DNA from: Azospirillum sp. TSO22-1
Lineage (GTDB): Bacteria > Pseudomonadota > Alphaproteobacteria > Azospirillales > Azospirillaceae
Reading direction: 5' to 3'
Assembly (NCBI RefSeq): GCF_003116015.1
Contig: NZ_LGQZ01000035.1
Coordinates: 1 to 63,527 of the forward strand
Length of the DNA stretch: 63,527 nt
The position numbers and the translations under genes were made by a program. Positions within the stretch are counted from its first letter, which is position 1; every line of letters starts with the position of its first letter. Shown here in pieces: positions 26,116-38,171 of this stretch. A model generated the notes under the pieces. That model saw only the letters and a program-made list of their open reading frames with translations, was not told where the DNA came from and did not search any database.

Positions 26116-26971
26116 GAGAATTGTGCAGCATCTCGACCCGGATCTCCTACGCACCTTTCTGGCTTTCGCCGACGGCGGCTCGCTGGCGCGGGCAGCGGAC
26201 GTGGTGGGGCGCTCGCCCTCGGCGGTCACCGCACAGATGCAGAAGCTGGAGGAGATTGTCGGCGAGCCGCTCTTCCTCCCCGCCGGCCGCAGCCGGGCGC
26301 TGACCGACACCGGCCAGGAGCTGGTGGGGCACGCGCGCCGCATCCTCGACCTGCACCGGACGGCGCTGCTCAGCCTGAAGGGCGGGCGCGCCGAGGGCCG
26401 GCTGACGGTGGCGACGACCCAGGATTTCGCCGAGCATGGGCTGGCGCCGCTGCTGCGCCTGTTCACCGGCACGCATCCGCGGCTGCGACTGAACCTGCGC
26501 ATCGGTCGCAGTGGCGAGCTGTCGGCCGCTTTCGAGGCGGGGAGCATTGATGTGCTGATCGCCATGCGCCTGAAACCGAGCGCCGACGAGGTGACGGTGC
26601 TGCGCGAGCCTATGCTGTGGCTGGCCGGCGCGGACGGTTTGGTCCGGACGGAGGGCGAACTGCCGCTGGCGCTGCTCGACCCGCCCTGCGGATTCCGGGA
26701 CGCGGCGCTGACGGCGCTGGAACGCACCGGCCGCCGCTACCGCATCGCCGCGACGAGCCAGAGCCTGTCCGGGCTGCGTGCCGCGGTGGCTGCGGGGATC
26801 GCACTGACAGCGCGCACGGCGCGCTGGGTTGGACAAGGGATCGCGCCCGCCCCCGCGGAGTTCGGGCTGCCGGAACTGGGCGAGGTGAGCTTCACGGTGC
26901 GCGTACGGGCGGACGCGCCTCCGGCGGCGCGGGACCTGGGTGGGGTGTTGGGCGAGGGGCTGGCGGTGTGA
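26114..26971 (+). CDS. LysR family transcriptional regulator
   Basis: A 285-residue regulator. The helix-turn-helix (about 8-65) has LLRTFLAFADGGSLARAADV and SPSAVTAQMQKLEEIVGEPLF; the rest is the periplasmic-binding-like effector domain. It is slightly short for the family at the C-terminus. Divergence from the tautomerase gene indicates that gene as target. The effector is unknown. Confidence 0.9.
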   Translation: MRIVQHLDPDLLRTFLAFADGGSLARAADVVGRSPSAVTAQMQKLEEIVGEPLFLPAGRSRALTDTGQELVGHARRILDLHRTALLSLKGGRAEGRLTVATTQDFAEHGLAPLLRLFTGTHPRLRLNLRIGRSGELSAAFEAGSIDVLIAMRLKPSADEVTVLREPMLWLAGADGLVRTEGELPLALLDPPCGFRDAALTALERTGRRYRIAATSQSLSGLRAAVAAGIALTARTARWVGQGIAPAPAEFGLPELGEVSFTVRVRADAPPAARDLGGVLGEGLAV

Positions 26972-26976
26972 GGAAA

Positions 26977-27008
26977 AAGCCCCTCCGCCCTCACGGGCGG
27001 AGGGGCTT
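26977..27008. terminator. Bidirectional terminator between lysR and acnA
   Basis: AAGCCCCTCCGCCC-tcac-GGGCGGAGGGGCTT is a 14-base perfect stem, preceded by AAAAA on the plus strand, which becomes a U-run for acnA transcripts. Confidence 0.85.
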
Positions 27009-27015
27009 GAGAACG

Positions 27016-29706
<2,691 letters not shown>

Positions 29707-29764
29707 GGGTGCCTCCGATGCTGATGCCGATCCAAAGGCTTGGTTTCGAGTGGATATAGGCGTG

Positions 29765-29779
29765 CCGGTGCTGCACCGG
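29765..29779. promoter_or_regulatory. Palindrome between acnA and the RraA-like gene
   Basis: CCGGTGC-T-GCACCGG is a perfect seven-base dyad, flanked by TATAGG on both sides (29754-29760 and 29780-29785). It lies about 60 bases before acnA. A shared operator for the divergent genes is possible. No known box (Irr, RirA, Fur) was recognised. Confidence 0.4.
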
Positions 29780-29872
29780 TATAGGGCGGAAGGCGGAGTT
29801 TGGTTCCCTGGCCCGGCGGAATTCCGTATCGTTCCGGCAAAGCTTCACAATCCGTCCGGGAGGACATCCGCC

Positions 29873-30355
29873 ATGTTCGAAAGCACCTGCGATCTCTACG
29901 ACCGCTTCGAGGCCACCGCCCGTGTCGCCGACGCGGCGTTCCGCGACTACGGCCGCCGTCACCGTTTCTCGGGCGAGGCGGTGACCGTGAAGTGCTTCGA
30001 GGACAATTCGCGGGTGAAGGAGCTGCTCGCCACCCCCGGCAAGGGCAAGGTGCTGGTGGTGGACGGCGGCGGCAGCCTGCGCGCCGCGCTGATGGGCGAC
30101 CTGATCGCCAAGTCCGCGGTGAAGAACGAGTGGGAGGGCGTCATCATCCACGGCTGCGTGCGCGACACCGGCGTGCTCATCACCCTCGACCTCGGCATCA
30201 AGGCGCTCGGCGCCATCCCGCGCAAGACGGTGCGCAACGGCGAGGGCCAGACCGGCCTGGCCATCAGCTTCGCCGGCATCCGCGTGAACCCCGGCGACCG
30301 CATCTTCGCCGACGAGGACGGCGTGCTGGTGCTGGACCCGTCGGAAGCCCCGTAA
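29873..30355 (+). CDS. RraA-like / HMG aldolase family protein
   Basis: A 160-residue protein of the RraA fold. VVDGGGSLRAALMGDLIAKSAV and GVIIHGCVRDT hold the Gly-rich loop and the Arg-Asp pair used by 4-hydroxy-4-methyl-2-oxoglutarate/oxaloacetate lyases; E. coli RraA, of the same length (161), instead inhibits RNase E. Here the GCVRDT pair is present, so catalysis (splitting HMG or decarboxylating oxaloacetate) is possible. The position between the two aconitase genes fits a role near the TCA cycle. GGGAGGACAT precedes the ATG. Confidence 0.88.
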   Translation: MFESTCDLYDRFEATARVADAAFRDYGRRHRFSGEAVTVKCFEDNSRVKELLATPGKGKVLVVDGGGSLRAALMGDLIAKSAVKNEWEGVIIHGCVRDTGVLITLDLGIKALGAIPRKTVRNGEGQTGLAISFAGIRVNPGDRIFADEDGVLVLDPSEAP

Positions 30356-30605
30356 CAACGCGCGACCGCCGCCCGCAGCTGAGTCGCCTATCGCTTGCTG
30401 CGGCGCGGTGGCGGCGATATAACACCTCGCCGTTTTGGGCGGGGATGCCCGAACGCCAGGAACAGAAAGCCAGAAAACAGAAGGGACGGGAGCGGACGCA
30501 CACGTCCACGAGAACCCACCGGAATGGGTCGGAACGGTCAGCCTAAGAACCTAAAAGAACAAGAAACGCACGTCGATCGACAACCCGCAACGAGAGGACC
30601 TAGCC

Positions 30606-33188
30606 GTGCTTGAAGCCTATCGCCAGCATGTGGCTGAGCGTGCTGCGCTCGGAATTCCGCCCCTTCCGCTGACCGCCAAGCAGACCGAGGAACTGATCGG
30701 CCTGCTCAAGGCCCCGCCCGCCGGCGAGGCCGAGTTCCTGGTCGACCTGATCACCCACCGCGTGCCGGCCGGCGTGGACGACGCCGCCAAGGTGAAGGCC
30801 GCGTTCCTGGCCAAGGTCGCCAAGGGCGAGGAAGCCTCCGCGCTGATCTCCAGGGTCAAGGCGACGGAGCTGCTGGGCACCATGCTGGGCGGCTTCAACA
30901 TCAAGCCGCTGATCGAGCTGCTGGCCGACGCCGAGTGCGGCGCCGCAGCCGCCGCCGGCTTGAAGACGACCCTCCTGATGTTCGATTACTTCCACGACGT
31001 CAAGGAGCTGGCCGACGCCGGCAACGCCAACGCCAAGGCGGTTCTCCAGAGCTGGGCCGACGCCGAGTGGTTCACCTCGCGCCCCGAGGTCCCGGCCAGC
31101 CTGACGCTGACCGTCTTCAAGGTGACCGGCGAGACCAACACCGACGACCTGTCGCCGGCCCCGGACGCGTGGTCGCGCCCGGACATCCCGCTGCACGCGC
31201 TGGCCATGCTGAAGAACCCGCGCCCGGGCATCGAGCCCGAGGAGCCGGGCGCCCGTGGCCCGGTCAAGCAGCTGGAAGGCCTGAAGGCCAAGGGGAACCT
31301 CGTCGCCTACGTCGGCGACGTGGTGGGCACCGGCTCGTCGCGCAAGTCGGCGACCAACTCGGTCCTGTGGTTCACCGGCGAGGACATCCCCTTCGTCCCC
31401 AACAAGCGCTTCGGCGGCGTCTGCCTGGGCTCGAAGATCGCCCCGATCTTCTACAACACCATGGAAGACGCCGGCGCGCTGCCGATCGAGCTGGACGTCT
31501 CCAAGATGGAGATGGGCGACGTCGTCGAGCTGCGCCCCTATGAGGGCAAGGCGCTGAAGGACGGCGCGGTGATCGCCGAGTTCACCGTCAAGTCCGACGT
31601 GATCTTCGACGAGGTGCGCGCCGGCGGCCGCATTCCGCTGATCGTCGGCCGCGGCCTGACGGCCAAGGCGCGCGAGGCGCTGGGCCTCGCCCCGTCCACC
31701 CTGTTCCGCCAGCCGGCCACCCCGGCCGACACCGGCAAGGGCTTCAGCCTCGCGCAGAAGATGGTCGGCCGCGCCTGCGGCCTGCCCGAGGGTCAGGGTG
31801 TCCGCCCCGGCACCTACTGCGAGCCGAAGATGACCACGGTGGGGTCGCAGGACACCACCGGCCCGATGACCCGCGACGAGCTGAAGGACCTGGCCTGCCT
31901 GGGCTTCTCGGCCGACCTCGTCATGCAGTCGTTCTGCCACACCGCCGCTTACCCGAAGCTGGTGGACGTGAAGATGCACAAGGAGCTGCCGGCGTTCATC
32001 TCGACGCGCGGCGGCGTCGCGCTGCGTCCGGGCGACGGCGTCATCCACAGCTGGCTGAACCGCCTGCTGCTGCCGGACACCGTGGGCACCGGCGGCGACA
32101 GCCACACCCGCTTCCCCATCGGCATCTCGTTCCCGGCCGGCTCGGGCCTCGTGGCCTTCGCCGCCGCCACCGGCGTCATGCCGCTGGACATGCCGGAGAG
32201 CGTGCTGGTGCGCTTCAAGGGCACCATGCAGCCGGGCATCACGCTGCGTGACCTGGTCAACGCCATCCCGCTCTACGCCATCCGCCAGGGCCTGCTGACG
32301 GTGGAGAAGAAGGGCAAGAAGAACCTGTTCTCCGGCCGCATCCTGGAGATCGAGGGCCTGCCCGACCTCAAGGTCGAGCAGGCGTTCGAGCTGTCCGACG
32401 CCTCGGCCGAGCGTTCCGCCGCCGCCTGCACGGTGCGGCTGAACAAGGAGCCGATCATCGAGTACATGCGCTCGAACATCGCTCTGATGCGCTGGATGAT
32501 CTCGGAAGGCTACGCCGACGCCCGCACGCTGGGCCGCCGCATCAAGGCGATGGAGCAGTGGATCGCTGCCCCGAACCTGCTGGAGCCGGACGCCAACGCC
32601 GAGTACGCCGCGGTGATCGAGATCGATCTGGCCGACATCAAGGAGCCGATCGTCGCCTGCCCGAACGACCCGGACGACGTGAAGGTGCTGTCCGAGGTCG
32701 CCGGCGATAAGATCGACGAGGTGTTCATCGGCTCGTGCATGACCAACATCGGCCACTTCCGCGCGGCCGGCAAGATCCTCGACGGCAAGTCGGACATCCC
32801 GACCCGTCTGTGGATCGCGCCGCCGACCAAGATGGACGCGATGATCCTGAACGAGGAGGGCTACTACAGCGTGCTCGGCAAGTCCGGCGCGCGCATGGAG
32901 ATGCCGGGCTGTTCGCTGTGCATGGGCAACCAGGCGCAGGTGCGCAAGGGCTCGACGGCGATGTCGACCTCGACCCGCAACTTCCCGAACCGCCTGGGCA
33001 TCGACACCCGCGTCTACCTCGGCTCGGCCGAGTTGGCCGCGGTGTGCGCGCTGATGGGCAAGATCCCGACCACCGCCGAGTATCTGGAGCAGGTGACCGT
33101 GATCAACCAGAAGGCTGCGGACATCTACCGCTACATGAACTTCGACCAGATCCCGGAGTTCGCCAACGTGGAGCTGACCGAGGCGTAA
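30606..33188 (+). CDS. acnB: Aconitate hydratase B (2-methylisocitrate dehydratase)
   Basis: An 860-residue aconitase B with the family's own domain order: a HEAT-like N-terminal domain (1-160), the swivelling domain (160-370), then the three catalytic domains. Cluster ligands are in [10 protein letters not shown] and [13 protein letters not shown]; the [18 protein letters not shown] block is diagnostic. Activity is on citrate/isocitrate and often 2-methyl-cis-aconitate in propionate breakdown. The GTG at 30606 has GAGAGGA upstream. The 250 bases before it contain TATAAC at about 30418 as a possible -10. Confidence 0.96.
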   Translation: MLEAYRQHVAERAALGIPPLPLTAKQTEELIGLLKAPPAGEAEFLVDLITHRVPAGVDDAAKVKAAFLAKVAKGEEASALISRVKATELLGTMLGGFNIKPLIELLADAECGAAAAAGLKTTLLMFDYFHDVKELADAGNANAKAVLQSWADAEWFTSRPEVPASLTLTVFKVTGETNTDDLSPAPDAWSRPDIPLHALAMLKNPRPGIEPEEPGARGPVKQLEGLKAKGNLVAYVGDVVGTGSSRKSATNSVLWFTGEDIPFVPNKRFGGVCLGSKIAPIFYNTMEDAGALPIELDVSKMEMGDVVELRPYEGKALKDGAVIAEFTVKSDVIFDEVRAGGRIPLIVGRGLTAKAREALGLAPSTLFRQPATPADTGKGFSLAQKMVGRACGLPEGQGVRPGTYCEPKMTTVGSQDTTGPMTRDELKDLACLGFSADLVMQSFCHTAAYPKLVDVKMHKELPAFISTRGGVALRPGDGVIHSWLNRLLLPDTVGTGGDSHTRFPIGISFPAGSGLVAFAAATGVMPLDMPESVLVRFKGTMQPGITLRDLVNAIPLYAIRQGLLTVEKKGKKNLFSGRILEIEGLPDLKVEQAFELSDASAERSAAACTVRLNKEPIIEYMRSNIALMRWMISEGYADARTLGRRIKAMEQWIAAPNLLEPDANAEYAAVIEIDLADIKEPIVACPNDPDDVKVLSEVAGDKIDEVFIGSCMTNIGHFRAAGKILDGKSDIPTRLWIAPPTKMDAMILNEEGYYSVLGKSGARMEMPGCSLCMGNQAQVRKGSTAMSTSTRNFPNRLGIDTRVYLGSAELAAVCALMGKIPTTAEYLEQVTVINQKAADIYRYMNFDQIPEFANVELTEA

Positions 33189-33212
33189 GCTTCGGTTAGG
33201 TCGCGAAACGAA

Positions 33213-33255
33213 GCGCCCTCGCCGGTCTCCCGGCGGGGGCCTTTTTGTTTTTTCC
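33213..33255 (+). terminator. Terminator after acnB
   Basis: GCCCTCGCCGG-tctc-CCGGCGGGGGC, an eleven-base stem with one mismatch-type pair, followed by CTTTTTGTTTTTT. Confidence 0.92.
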
Positions 33256-33502
33256 TTTCCCCTGCGGGAAGAGGGTCGGATGGACAAGATCCTCACTCTC
33301 CCGATCCCGCCGCTTCAGGTCGTCAAGGCGATCCCCGCCTCCTGAACCACCGGGAACAGGCCTGCAGGGCAGAGTGGCACCCCCGTTCTCCACGGCGCGA
33401 AGACAAGGCGTTTCCCGTGCCTTGGCAATTGGATGGGCCGCCTTTGACTTGGCGCGATGGCTTCGATACCACTTTAGAGAAATCCTAAGGGAGTATCGGC
33501 TT
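33256..33502 (+). other. Gene-poor region between acnB and the Pro/Ala-tailed protein
   Basis: Together with the terminator this makes 314 bases without a supported gene. A 21-codon ORF starts at about 33280 (MDKILTLPIPPLQ), without a ribosome-binding site. TTGACT near 33446 could be a -35 for the next gene, but the matching -10 is poor. Nothing else is seen. Confidence 0.3.
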
Positions 33503-34615
33503 ATGAGACAAAGCGCGGCTTTCTGGTGCGTCATGCTCCTGGCGACGGTATCCGGGACGGCGTTGGCACAGGGCGTCGAACCCGTGGTTCTCGATGGCGC
33601 CAAGGGGTGGAGCGGAAGCCGCGTCACCGGGGCCGATGGCCGCTTCGCGCGCTGCACGGCCACCCGCACCGACGGCGGCGGCGTCCTCGCCCTGTCACAG
33701 GACCGCAACCGCGCCCTGACGCTCGGCGCCCGGCACCCGAAATGGACGCTGCCGGCCGGCGGCACCGAGACCGTCCGCGCCTCCGTCGACAAGGGCAGCG
33801 GCAACCCGGTCGCGGCGCCGGTGGTGGCCGGCGAGGGGATCGTCCTTGATCTGTCCACGATGTCCGAGATGGTCGGGGGTCTGCGCAACGGCCGCGTGCT
33901 CACCATCCGCGCCGGCGCGGTCAACGCCGCCTTCCCGCTGGCCGGCACCCGCAAGGCGCTGGACGGATTGGCCGCCTGCGTCACTGCCGCGCTCGCCGCC
34001 GAGGCCGCGAAGCCACCCGCCGCCGCCCCCGCACCGGTTGCCGCACCGGTGCCGACTCCTGCTCCCACTCCGGAGCCCGCTCCCGTCGCCGTTCCGGCCC
34101 CGGCACCGGCTCCCGCGCCGGTACCCACTGCGGAACCGGCCGCCACCCCGGTGCCGGCTCCCGTTCCGGAACCGGCTCCCGCACCGACACCGGCGGCGGC
34201 CCCCGCCGCTGCCCCGGAACCGCCCGCCATGCCCGCTCCGGAAGCGGTCACCGCTCCGGCCCCGGCCGCCGCTTCGACACCGGCCGCGGATCCGGCTCCT
34301 GTGGAACCGCCGGCTCCGGCCGCACCACCGGCCGAAGCGACGCCGCCCATTGCGCCGGCCCCGGCCGCGCCCGCACCGGTTGCGGAACCTGCCGCGCCGG
34401 CGCCGGTCACACCAGCGGAACCACCGGCATCCACTCCGCCGGCTGCACTGCCCGCCGAGCCGGCACCCGCTCCGATCACGGCGGCCGAGCCCGCTCCCAC
34501 GCCCAGCGCCGCCCCGGCCGCGGAACCGCCCGCCACGCCCACGTCGGCGCCGGCTGCGCCGGAAGCCGCCGCTCCGGCTCCCGCGTCCGGCGACGGCGCG
34601 GCTCCGGCACGCTGA
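33503..34615 (+). CDS. Exported protein with a long Pro/Ala-rich tail
   Basis: A 370-residue protein. Residues 1-23 are a signal peptide ending ALAQG. Residues about 24-170 form a folded domain with VLDGAKGWSGSRVTGADGRFARCTATRT and a Cys near 49 and 164; I do not recognise the family, although the pattern of TETVRASVDKG and GMRNGR-like stretches resembles small invasion-associated-B-like domains. Residues about 170-365 are almost only Pro, Ala, Val, Thr and Glu in PAPAP/EPAP units, likely an extended spacer across the periplasm or cell wall (compare TonB and other Pro-rich linkers), yet nothing follows it. GGGAG precedes the ATG. Confidence 0.75.
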   Translation: MRQSAAFWCVMLLATVSGTALAQGVEPVVLDGAKGWSGSRVTGADGRFARCTATRTDGGGVLALSQDRNRALTLGARHPKWTLPAGGTETVRASVDKGSGNPVAAPVVAGEGIVLDLSTMSEMVGGLRNGRVLTIRAGAVNAAFPLAGTRKALDGLAACVTAALAAEAAKPPAAAPAPVAAPVPTPAPTPEPAPVAVPAPAPAPAPVPTAEPAATPVPAPVPEPAPAPTPAAAPAAAPEPPAMPAPEAVTAPAPAAASTPAADPAPVEPPAPAAPPAEATPPIAPAPAAPAPVAEPAAPAPVTPAEPPASTPPAALPAEPAPAPITAAEPAPTPSAAPAAEPPATPTSAPAAPEAAAPAPASGDGAAPAR

Positions 34616-34704
34616 CAAGAGCATCCCCCGTGGCGCAGGGCGTCGGCCATGCGCCACGGGGGCTCAGTGCCGGGCACTCGCCCCGGTGCCCGGAAAGAAG
34701 GGGA

Positions 34705-34878
34705 TCAACCGTGCCGGGCGGCGTCCGGCCGCAGTTCCGTTTCCGCGTCCGGCCGCGTCAGCAGGCTCCACAACGTCGCCAACACCTCCTTGACGAGACG
34801 CGCGTCGGCGTCGTTCTCGGCGGGCTGGGCCGGGAGCATCGGCTGGAAGGACGGGATATCGAACGGCGCGGCGTGCAT
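34705..34878 (-). CDS. Small hypothetical protein
   Basis: A 57-residue protein beginning MHAAPFDIPSFQPMLPAQ, followed by a helix DARLVKEVLATLWSLLTRP. The start at 34878 has GGAG at good distance; frames to 34935 are possible. No family is recognised. Codon pattern fits the neighbours, which mildly supports it. Confidence 0.4.
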   Translation of the reverse strand: MHAAPFDIPSFQPMLPAQPAENDADARLVKEVLATLWSLLTRPDAETELRPDAARHG

Positions 34879-34987
34879 GGCGGGCTCCATCGGCTGGATG
34901 ATGGAATGCATTTTAGATAATTGTCGCGGAACCATCTGTGACGGCCATCACTCCGGCCTGCCCGCCATGCTGGAAAGGGCCGCGGGA

Positions 34988-35887
34988 TCAATCGGTCCCT
35001 GCGCGGCCCGCCCCCTTCAACGCATCCGCCAGATGAACCTGCCCGCTGCCCGGCCGCAGCGGCTGCTGCTGGCTTTCGTGCGGCGCCCAAGCGGCGAGGT
35101 AGAGGATCTGGAAAGTCGCGGGGATGCGGCCGTCCGGCTCGGCGAAGCGCTCGGCGTACAGGCGCGCCGCCTCGAACAGCAGGGTGCGGGAGACCGGCAC
35201 CGTGCGGCGCGCCAGCACCGCGTTGGTCTCGCCCATGCCGCGCAGGTCGCGCATCAGGGCGAAGGCGTCGCTGTAGGTCACCGTGATGGTGTCGCTGTCC
35301 ACCACCGGCAGCGCGAAGCCGGCGCGCTGCAGCAAGTGCCCTGCGTCGCGCACATCGGCGAAGGGGGAGACGCGCGGGCTCATGCCGCCGGACACCACCT
35401 GCTCCGCCTCGATCAGGCAGTGGCGCAGCTCGACCAGCGTCTCACCGCCGAGCATGGAGGCGCACAGGAAACCGTCGGGCTTCAGCGCCCGACGGATCTG
35501 GACGAGCGCTCCCGGCAGGTCGTTCACCCAATGCAGGCTGAGGTTGCTGACCACCAGATCGACGCTGGCCGGAGCGAAGGGCAGGAACTCCTCGTCCGCC
35601 GCGACCGCCGGGGAGCCGGCGCGGGCCGCCAGGGCCGGCGACAGGTCGGCGGCGACCAGCGTCTCGATCCCTTTCCGCCCGGCCAAGGCCCGGCGCATAG
35701 CGCCATCGTGCGATCCCAGGTCGAGCGCCACCGGGAAGTCGCGCTTGATGTCGAGCAGGCGGTCGGTCAGCCGCTCGGCGATCTCCCCGAACAGGAAGCC
35801 GTGTTCGGCGAAGGCGGGGGCGGCGCGGTCCCGGTGCCGGCGCACCAGCGCGCGGTCGAAGACGGTCATCGTGTCGGATTGGCTCAT
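34988..35887 (-). CDS. SAM-dependent methyltransferase, NDUFAF5-like
   Basis: A 299-residue class I methyltransferase-fold protein. The SAM loop is ALDLGSHDG, followed by ADLSPALA and VSNLSLHWVNDLPGALVQIRRALKPDGFLCASMLGG. FDRALVRRHRDRAAP at the N-terminus is diagnostic of the alphaproteobacterial/mitochondrial NDUFAF5 (C20orf7) group, which hydroxylates or methylates an arginine of the NADH dehydrogenase NUOB-side subunit during complex I assembly. BioC is the nearest alternative. It is divergent from the FliQ gene. Confidence 0.88.
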   Translation of the reverse strand: MSQSDTMTVFDRALVRRHRDRAAPAFAEHGFLFGEIAERLTDRLLDIKRDFPVALDLGSHDGAMRRALAGRKGIETLVAADLSPALAARAGSPAVAADEEFLPFAPASVDLVVSNLSLHWVNDLPGALVQIRRALKPDGFLCASMLGGETLVELRHCLIEAEQVVSGGMSPRVSPFADVRDAGHLLQRAGFALPVVDSDTITVTYSDAFALMRDLRGMGETNAVLARRTVPVSRTLLFEAARLYAERFAEPDGRIPATFQILYLAAWAPHESQQQPLRPGSGQVHLADALKGAGRAGTD

Positions 35888-35986
35888 GATGTCCGCAATA
35901 TAGTCCAGCCGGGCGCGCGCACAACATTCGGCACGCATCGGCCGGCGTGCTAGAGTGCCGCCGCGAGCCGCAGCGGAGCCTTGGCC

Positions 35987-36253
35987 ATGGGCATCGAGGA
36001 CGCCATCGCCGCCACCATCGAGGCGCTGATGGTCATCATCAAGATCACCTTCCCGACGCTGATGATCACCACCGCCATCGGCCTGGTGGTGACGCTGTTC
36101 CAGTCGGTCACCCAGATCAACGACCAGACCATCCAGCAGAACCTGAAGATGGCGGCGACCTTCGCCATCCTGTTCGCCACCATCCCGGCGATGATCATCG
36201 CGCTGAGGGACTACACGATGGTCATCTTCGACCGCATCGCCAACCTGCCCTGA
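35987..36253 (+). CDS. FliQ-type export apparatus protein (isolated gene)
   Basis: An 88-residue membrane protein, the length of FliQ (89). Two hydrophobic helices (about 12-40 and 52-75) flank the conserved turn GLVVTLFQSVTQINDQTI, a FliQ/SctS hallmark. FliQ is part of the flagellar type III export gate. No other flagellar gene is in the window; comF follows 11 bases later, possibly in one transcript. The ATG at 35987 follows GGAG; a TTG at 35981 is possible. Confidence 0.85.
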   Translation: MGIEDAIAATIEALMVIIKITFPTLMITTAIGLVVTLFQSVTQINDQTIQQNLKMAATFAILFATIPAMIIALRDYTMVIFDRIANLP

Positions 36254-36264
36254 GGACGGTCCCG

Positions 36265-37002
36265 ATGGCGCTCCCCATGGCGGCGCTGGGCCGGATCGCG
36301 CTGGCCGCCCTCGATGCGCTGCTGCCGCCGCGCTGCCTGTCCTGCGGTACCGCGGTGGACCGCCAGGGAGGCCTGTGCGGTCCGTGCTGGTCGGCGCTGA
36401 CCTTCATCGCACCACCGGCCTGCGTCTGCTGCGGCCTGCCGTTCGAGTACGCGGTGGAGGGCGAAACCCTCTGCGGCGCCTGCATCGCGTCGCCGCCGCC
36501 GTTCGCCCGCGCCCGGTCGGTGCTGGTGTACGACGATGCCAGCCGGCCATTGCTGCTGGGATTCAAGCACGGCGATCGCACGCACGCCGCCAAGCCGTTC
36601 GGGGTCTGGTTGGCGCGCGCCGGGGCGGAGCTGCTGGCCGATGCCGACCTGCTGGCGCCGGTGCCGCTGCACCGCTGGCGGCTGTTCCTGCGGCGCTACA
36701 ACCAAGCGGCGCTGCTGGCGCGGGAGGCCGGGCGGGCGTCCGGCGTGGCGGTGGCGCCGGACCTGCTGGTGCGCCGCCGCCGCACCCGCTCGCAGGGCGG
36801 GCTGGACCGCGGCGGGCGGCAGCGCAATGTGGCCGGCGCCTTCGCGCTGCGCCGGACGGGGGCGGTGGAGGGAAAGCGCGTGGTGCTGGTCGACGATGTG
36901 CTGACCACCGGCGCCACCGTGGGCGAATGCGCCCGGGTGCTGCGGCGCGCCGGCGCCGAACGGGTGGACGTGCTGACGCTGGCGCGCGTGGTGAAGGGGT
37001 GA
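36265..37002 (+). CDS. comF: ComF family phosphoribosyltransferase-like protein
   Basis: A 245-residue protein. The N-terminus holds a four-cysteine zinc finger set (CLSCG, CGPC, CVCCG, CGAC), followed by a phosphoribosyltransferase domain with the PRPP loop VVLVDDVLTTGATV and the conserved RRYNQAALLAREAG and RRRRTRSQGGLDRGGRQRNVAGAF. ComF is needed for DNA transformation in some bacteria; elsewhere its role is unclear. Start ATG 36265, with GAGGA overlapping the fliQ stop. Confidence 0.9.
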   Translation: MALPMAALGRIALAALDALLPPRCLSCGTAVDRQGGLCGPCWSALTFIAPPACVCCGLPFEYAVEGETLCGACIASPPPFARARSVLVYDDASRPLLLGFKHGDRTHAAKPFGVWLARAGAELLADADLLAPVPLHRWRLFLRRYNQAALLAREAGRASGVAVAPDLLVRRRRTRSQGGLDRGGRQRNVAGAFALRRTGAVEGKRVVLVDDVLTTGATVGECARVLRRAGAERVDVLTLARVVKG

Positions 37003-37080
37003 CTCGGGCCCCCGAAACCCTGGTTCTGCCGCGCGGTTGCATCATATAAGCGAAGGAACAGACCCGGAGATCCGCCGACC

Positions 37081-37341
37081 ATGGCCGACGTCGTCATCTA
37101 CACCACCCCGTTCTGCCCTTACTGCTCGCGCGCCAAGCGGCTCCTCGATTCCAAGGGCGTGGCGTACGAGGAGGTCGACCTCTACATGCACCCCGGCCGC
37201 CGTGACGAGATGATCCAGCGCGCCGAGGGTCGCACCACCGTCCCGCAGATCTTCATCGACGGCAAGCCGTACGGCGGCAGCGACGACATCCACGCACTTG
37301 ACCGCGCTGGCAAGCTCGACCCCGTGCTGGGTCTCGCGTGA
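37081..37341 (+). CDS. grxC: Glutaredoxin 3
   Basis: An 86-residue redox protein with the CPYC active site (12-15), the cis-proline in TTVPQIFIDG, and the glutathione-binding GGSDDIHAL. It reduces disulfides and glutathionylated proteins in the cytoplasm. The stop overlaps the start of the nitrilase-family gene, a known alphaproteobacterial gene order (grxC, nit). Confidence 0.95.
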   Translation: MADVVIYTTPFCPYCSRAKRLLDSKGVAYEEVDLYMHPGRRDEMIQRAEGRTTVPQIFIDGKPYGGSDDIHALDRAGKLDPVLGLA

Positions 37342-38171
37342 TGGGCGGCGCGCTGCGGGTCGCCTGCGTCCAGGTCAACGCCGGCACCGAGATCGCGGAG
37401 AACCTGACGGCCGCCGGCGACCTGATCCGGCGCGCCCGCGACGCCGGCGCGTCCTTCATCGCCACGCCCGAGAACGTCAGCATGATCGTGCAGGGCCGCG
37501 ACAAGGTGCTGGCCCGCGTCCGTCCGGAAGCCGACCACCCCGGCATCCCGTTCTTCGCCGACCTGGCGCGCGAGACCGGGGCGTGGCTGCTCGCCGGCTC
37601 GCTGGGGGTGCTGCTGGACGACGGGCGGGTGGCGAACCGCAGCGTTCTGTTCGACGGCCAGGGGCGGGTCGCGGCGCGCTACGACAAGATCCACATGTTC
37701 GACGTCGACCTCAAGGGCGGCGAGAGCTATCGCGAATCCGCCACCTTCCGCCCCGGCGACCACGCCGTGCTGGCCGCTACGCCATGGGGCAGGCTGGGCA
37801 TGACGGTGTGCTACGATGTGCGCTTCGCCGCGCTGTACCGCGCGCTGGCGCAGGCGGGTGCGTCGCTGATCACGGTGCCGGCGGCCTTCACGGTGCCCAC
37901 CGGGCAGGCGCACTGGCACGTGCTGCTGCGCGCCCGCGCCATCGAGACCGGCTGCTTCGTTCTCGCCCCGGCGCAGACCGGCGCGCACGACGCCGGCCGC
38001 AGGACCTACGGCCACTCGCTCATCATCAGCCCGTGGGGCGAGGTGCTGGCCGACGCGGGGGAGGAGGTGGGCTTCGTCACCGCCGACCTCGACCTCGACC
38101 AGGTGGCGGAGGCGCGCGGCATGGTGCCGTCGCTGCGCCACGACCGGCCGTTCGAGGTGGTGAAGTCCTAG
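37341..38171 (+). CDS. Nitrilase-superfamily amidase, Nit1/Nit2-like
   Basis: A 276-residue carbon-nitrogen hydrolase. The catalytic triad is E44 (ATPENVSM), K116 ([10 protein letters not shown]) and C157 ([10 protein letters not shown]). This branch (bacterial Nit1/omega-amidase) hydrolyses deaminated glutathione, a repair of a side product, which fits its overlap with glutaredoxin. Either the GTG at 37338 or the ATG at 37341 can start it; both lie within the grxC stop. Confidence 0.9.
   Translation: MGGALRVACVQVNAGTEIAENLTAAGDLIRRARDAGASFIATPENVSMIVQGRDKVLARVRPEADHPGIPFFADLARETGAWLLAGSLGVLLDDGRVANRSVLFDGQGRVAARYDKIHMFDVDLKGGESYRESATFRPGDHAVLAATPWGRLGMTVCYDVRFAALYRALAQAGASLITVPAAFTVPTGQAHWHVLLRARAIETGCFVLAPAQTGAHDAGRRTYGHSLIISPWGEVLADAGEEVGFVTADLDLDQVAEARGMVPSLRHDRPFEVVKS

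Noticed and set aside
30600..33296. An 898-codon open frame on the minus strand
   Set aside because: It is the antisense shadow of acnB. Its translation is His/Asp/Arg/Gln-rich filler with no domain. The same applies to long frames at 1712-3070, 41362-43305 and 43001-45067.
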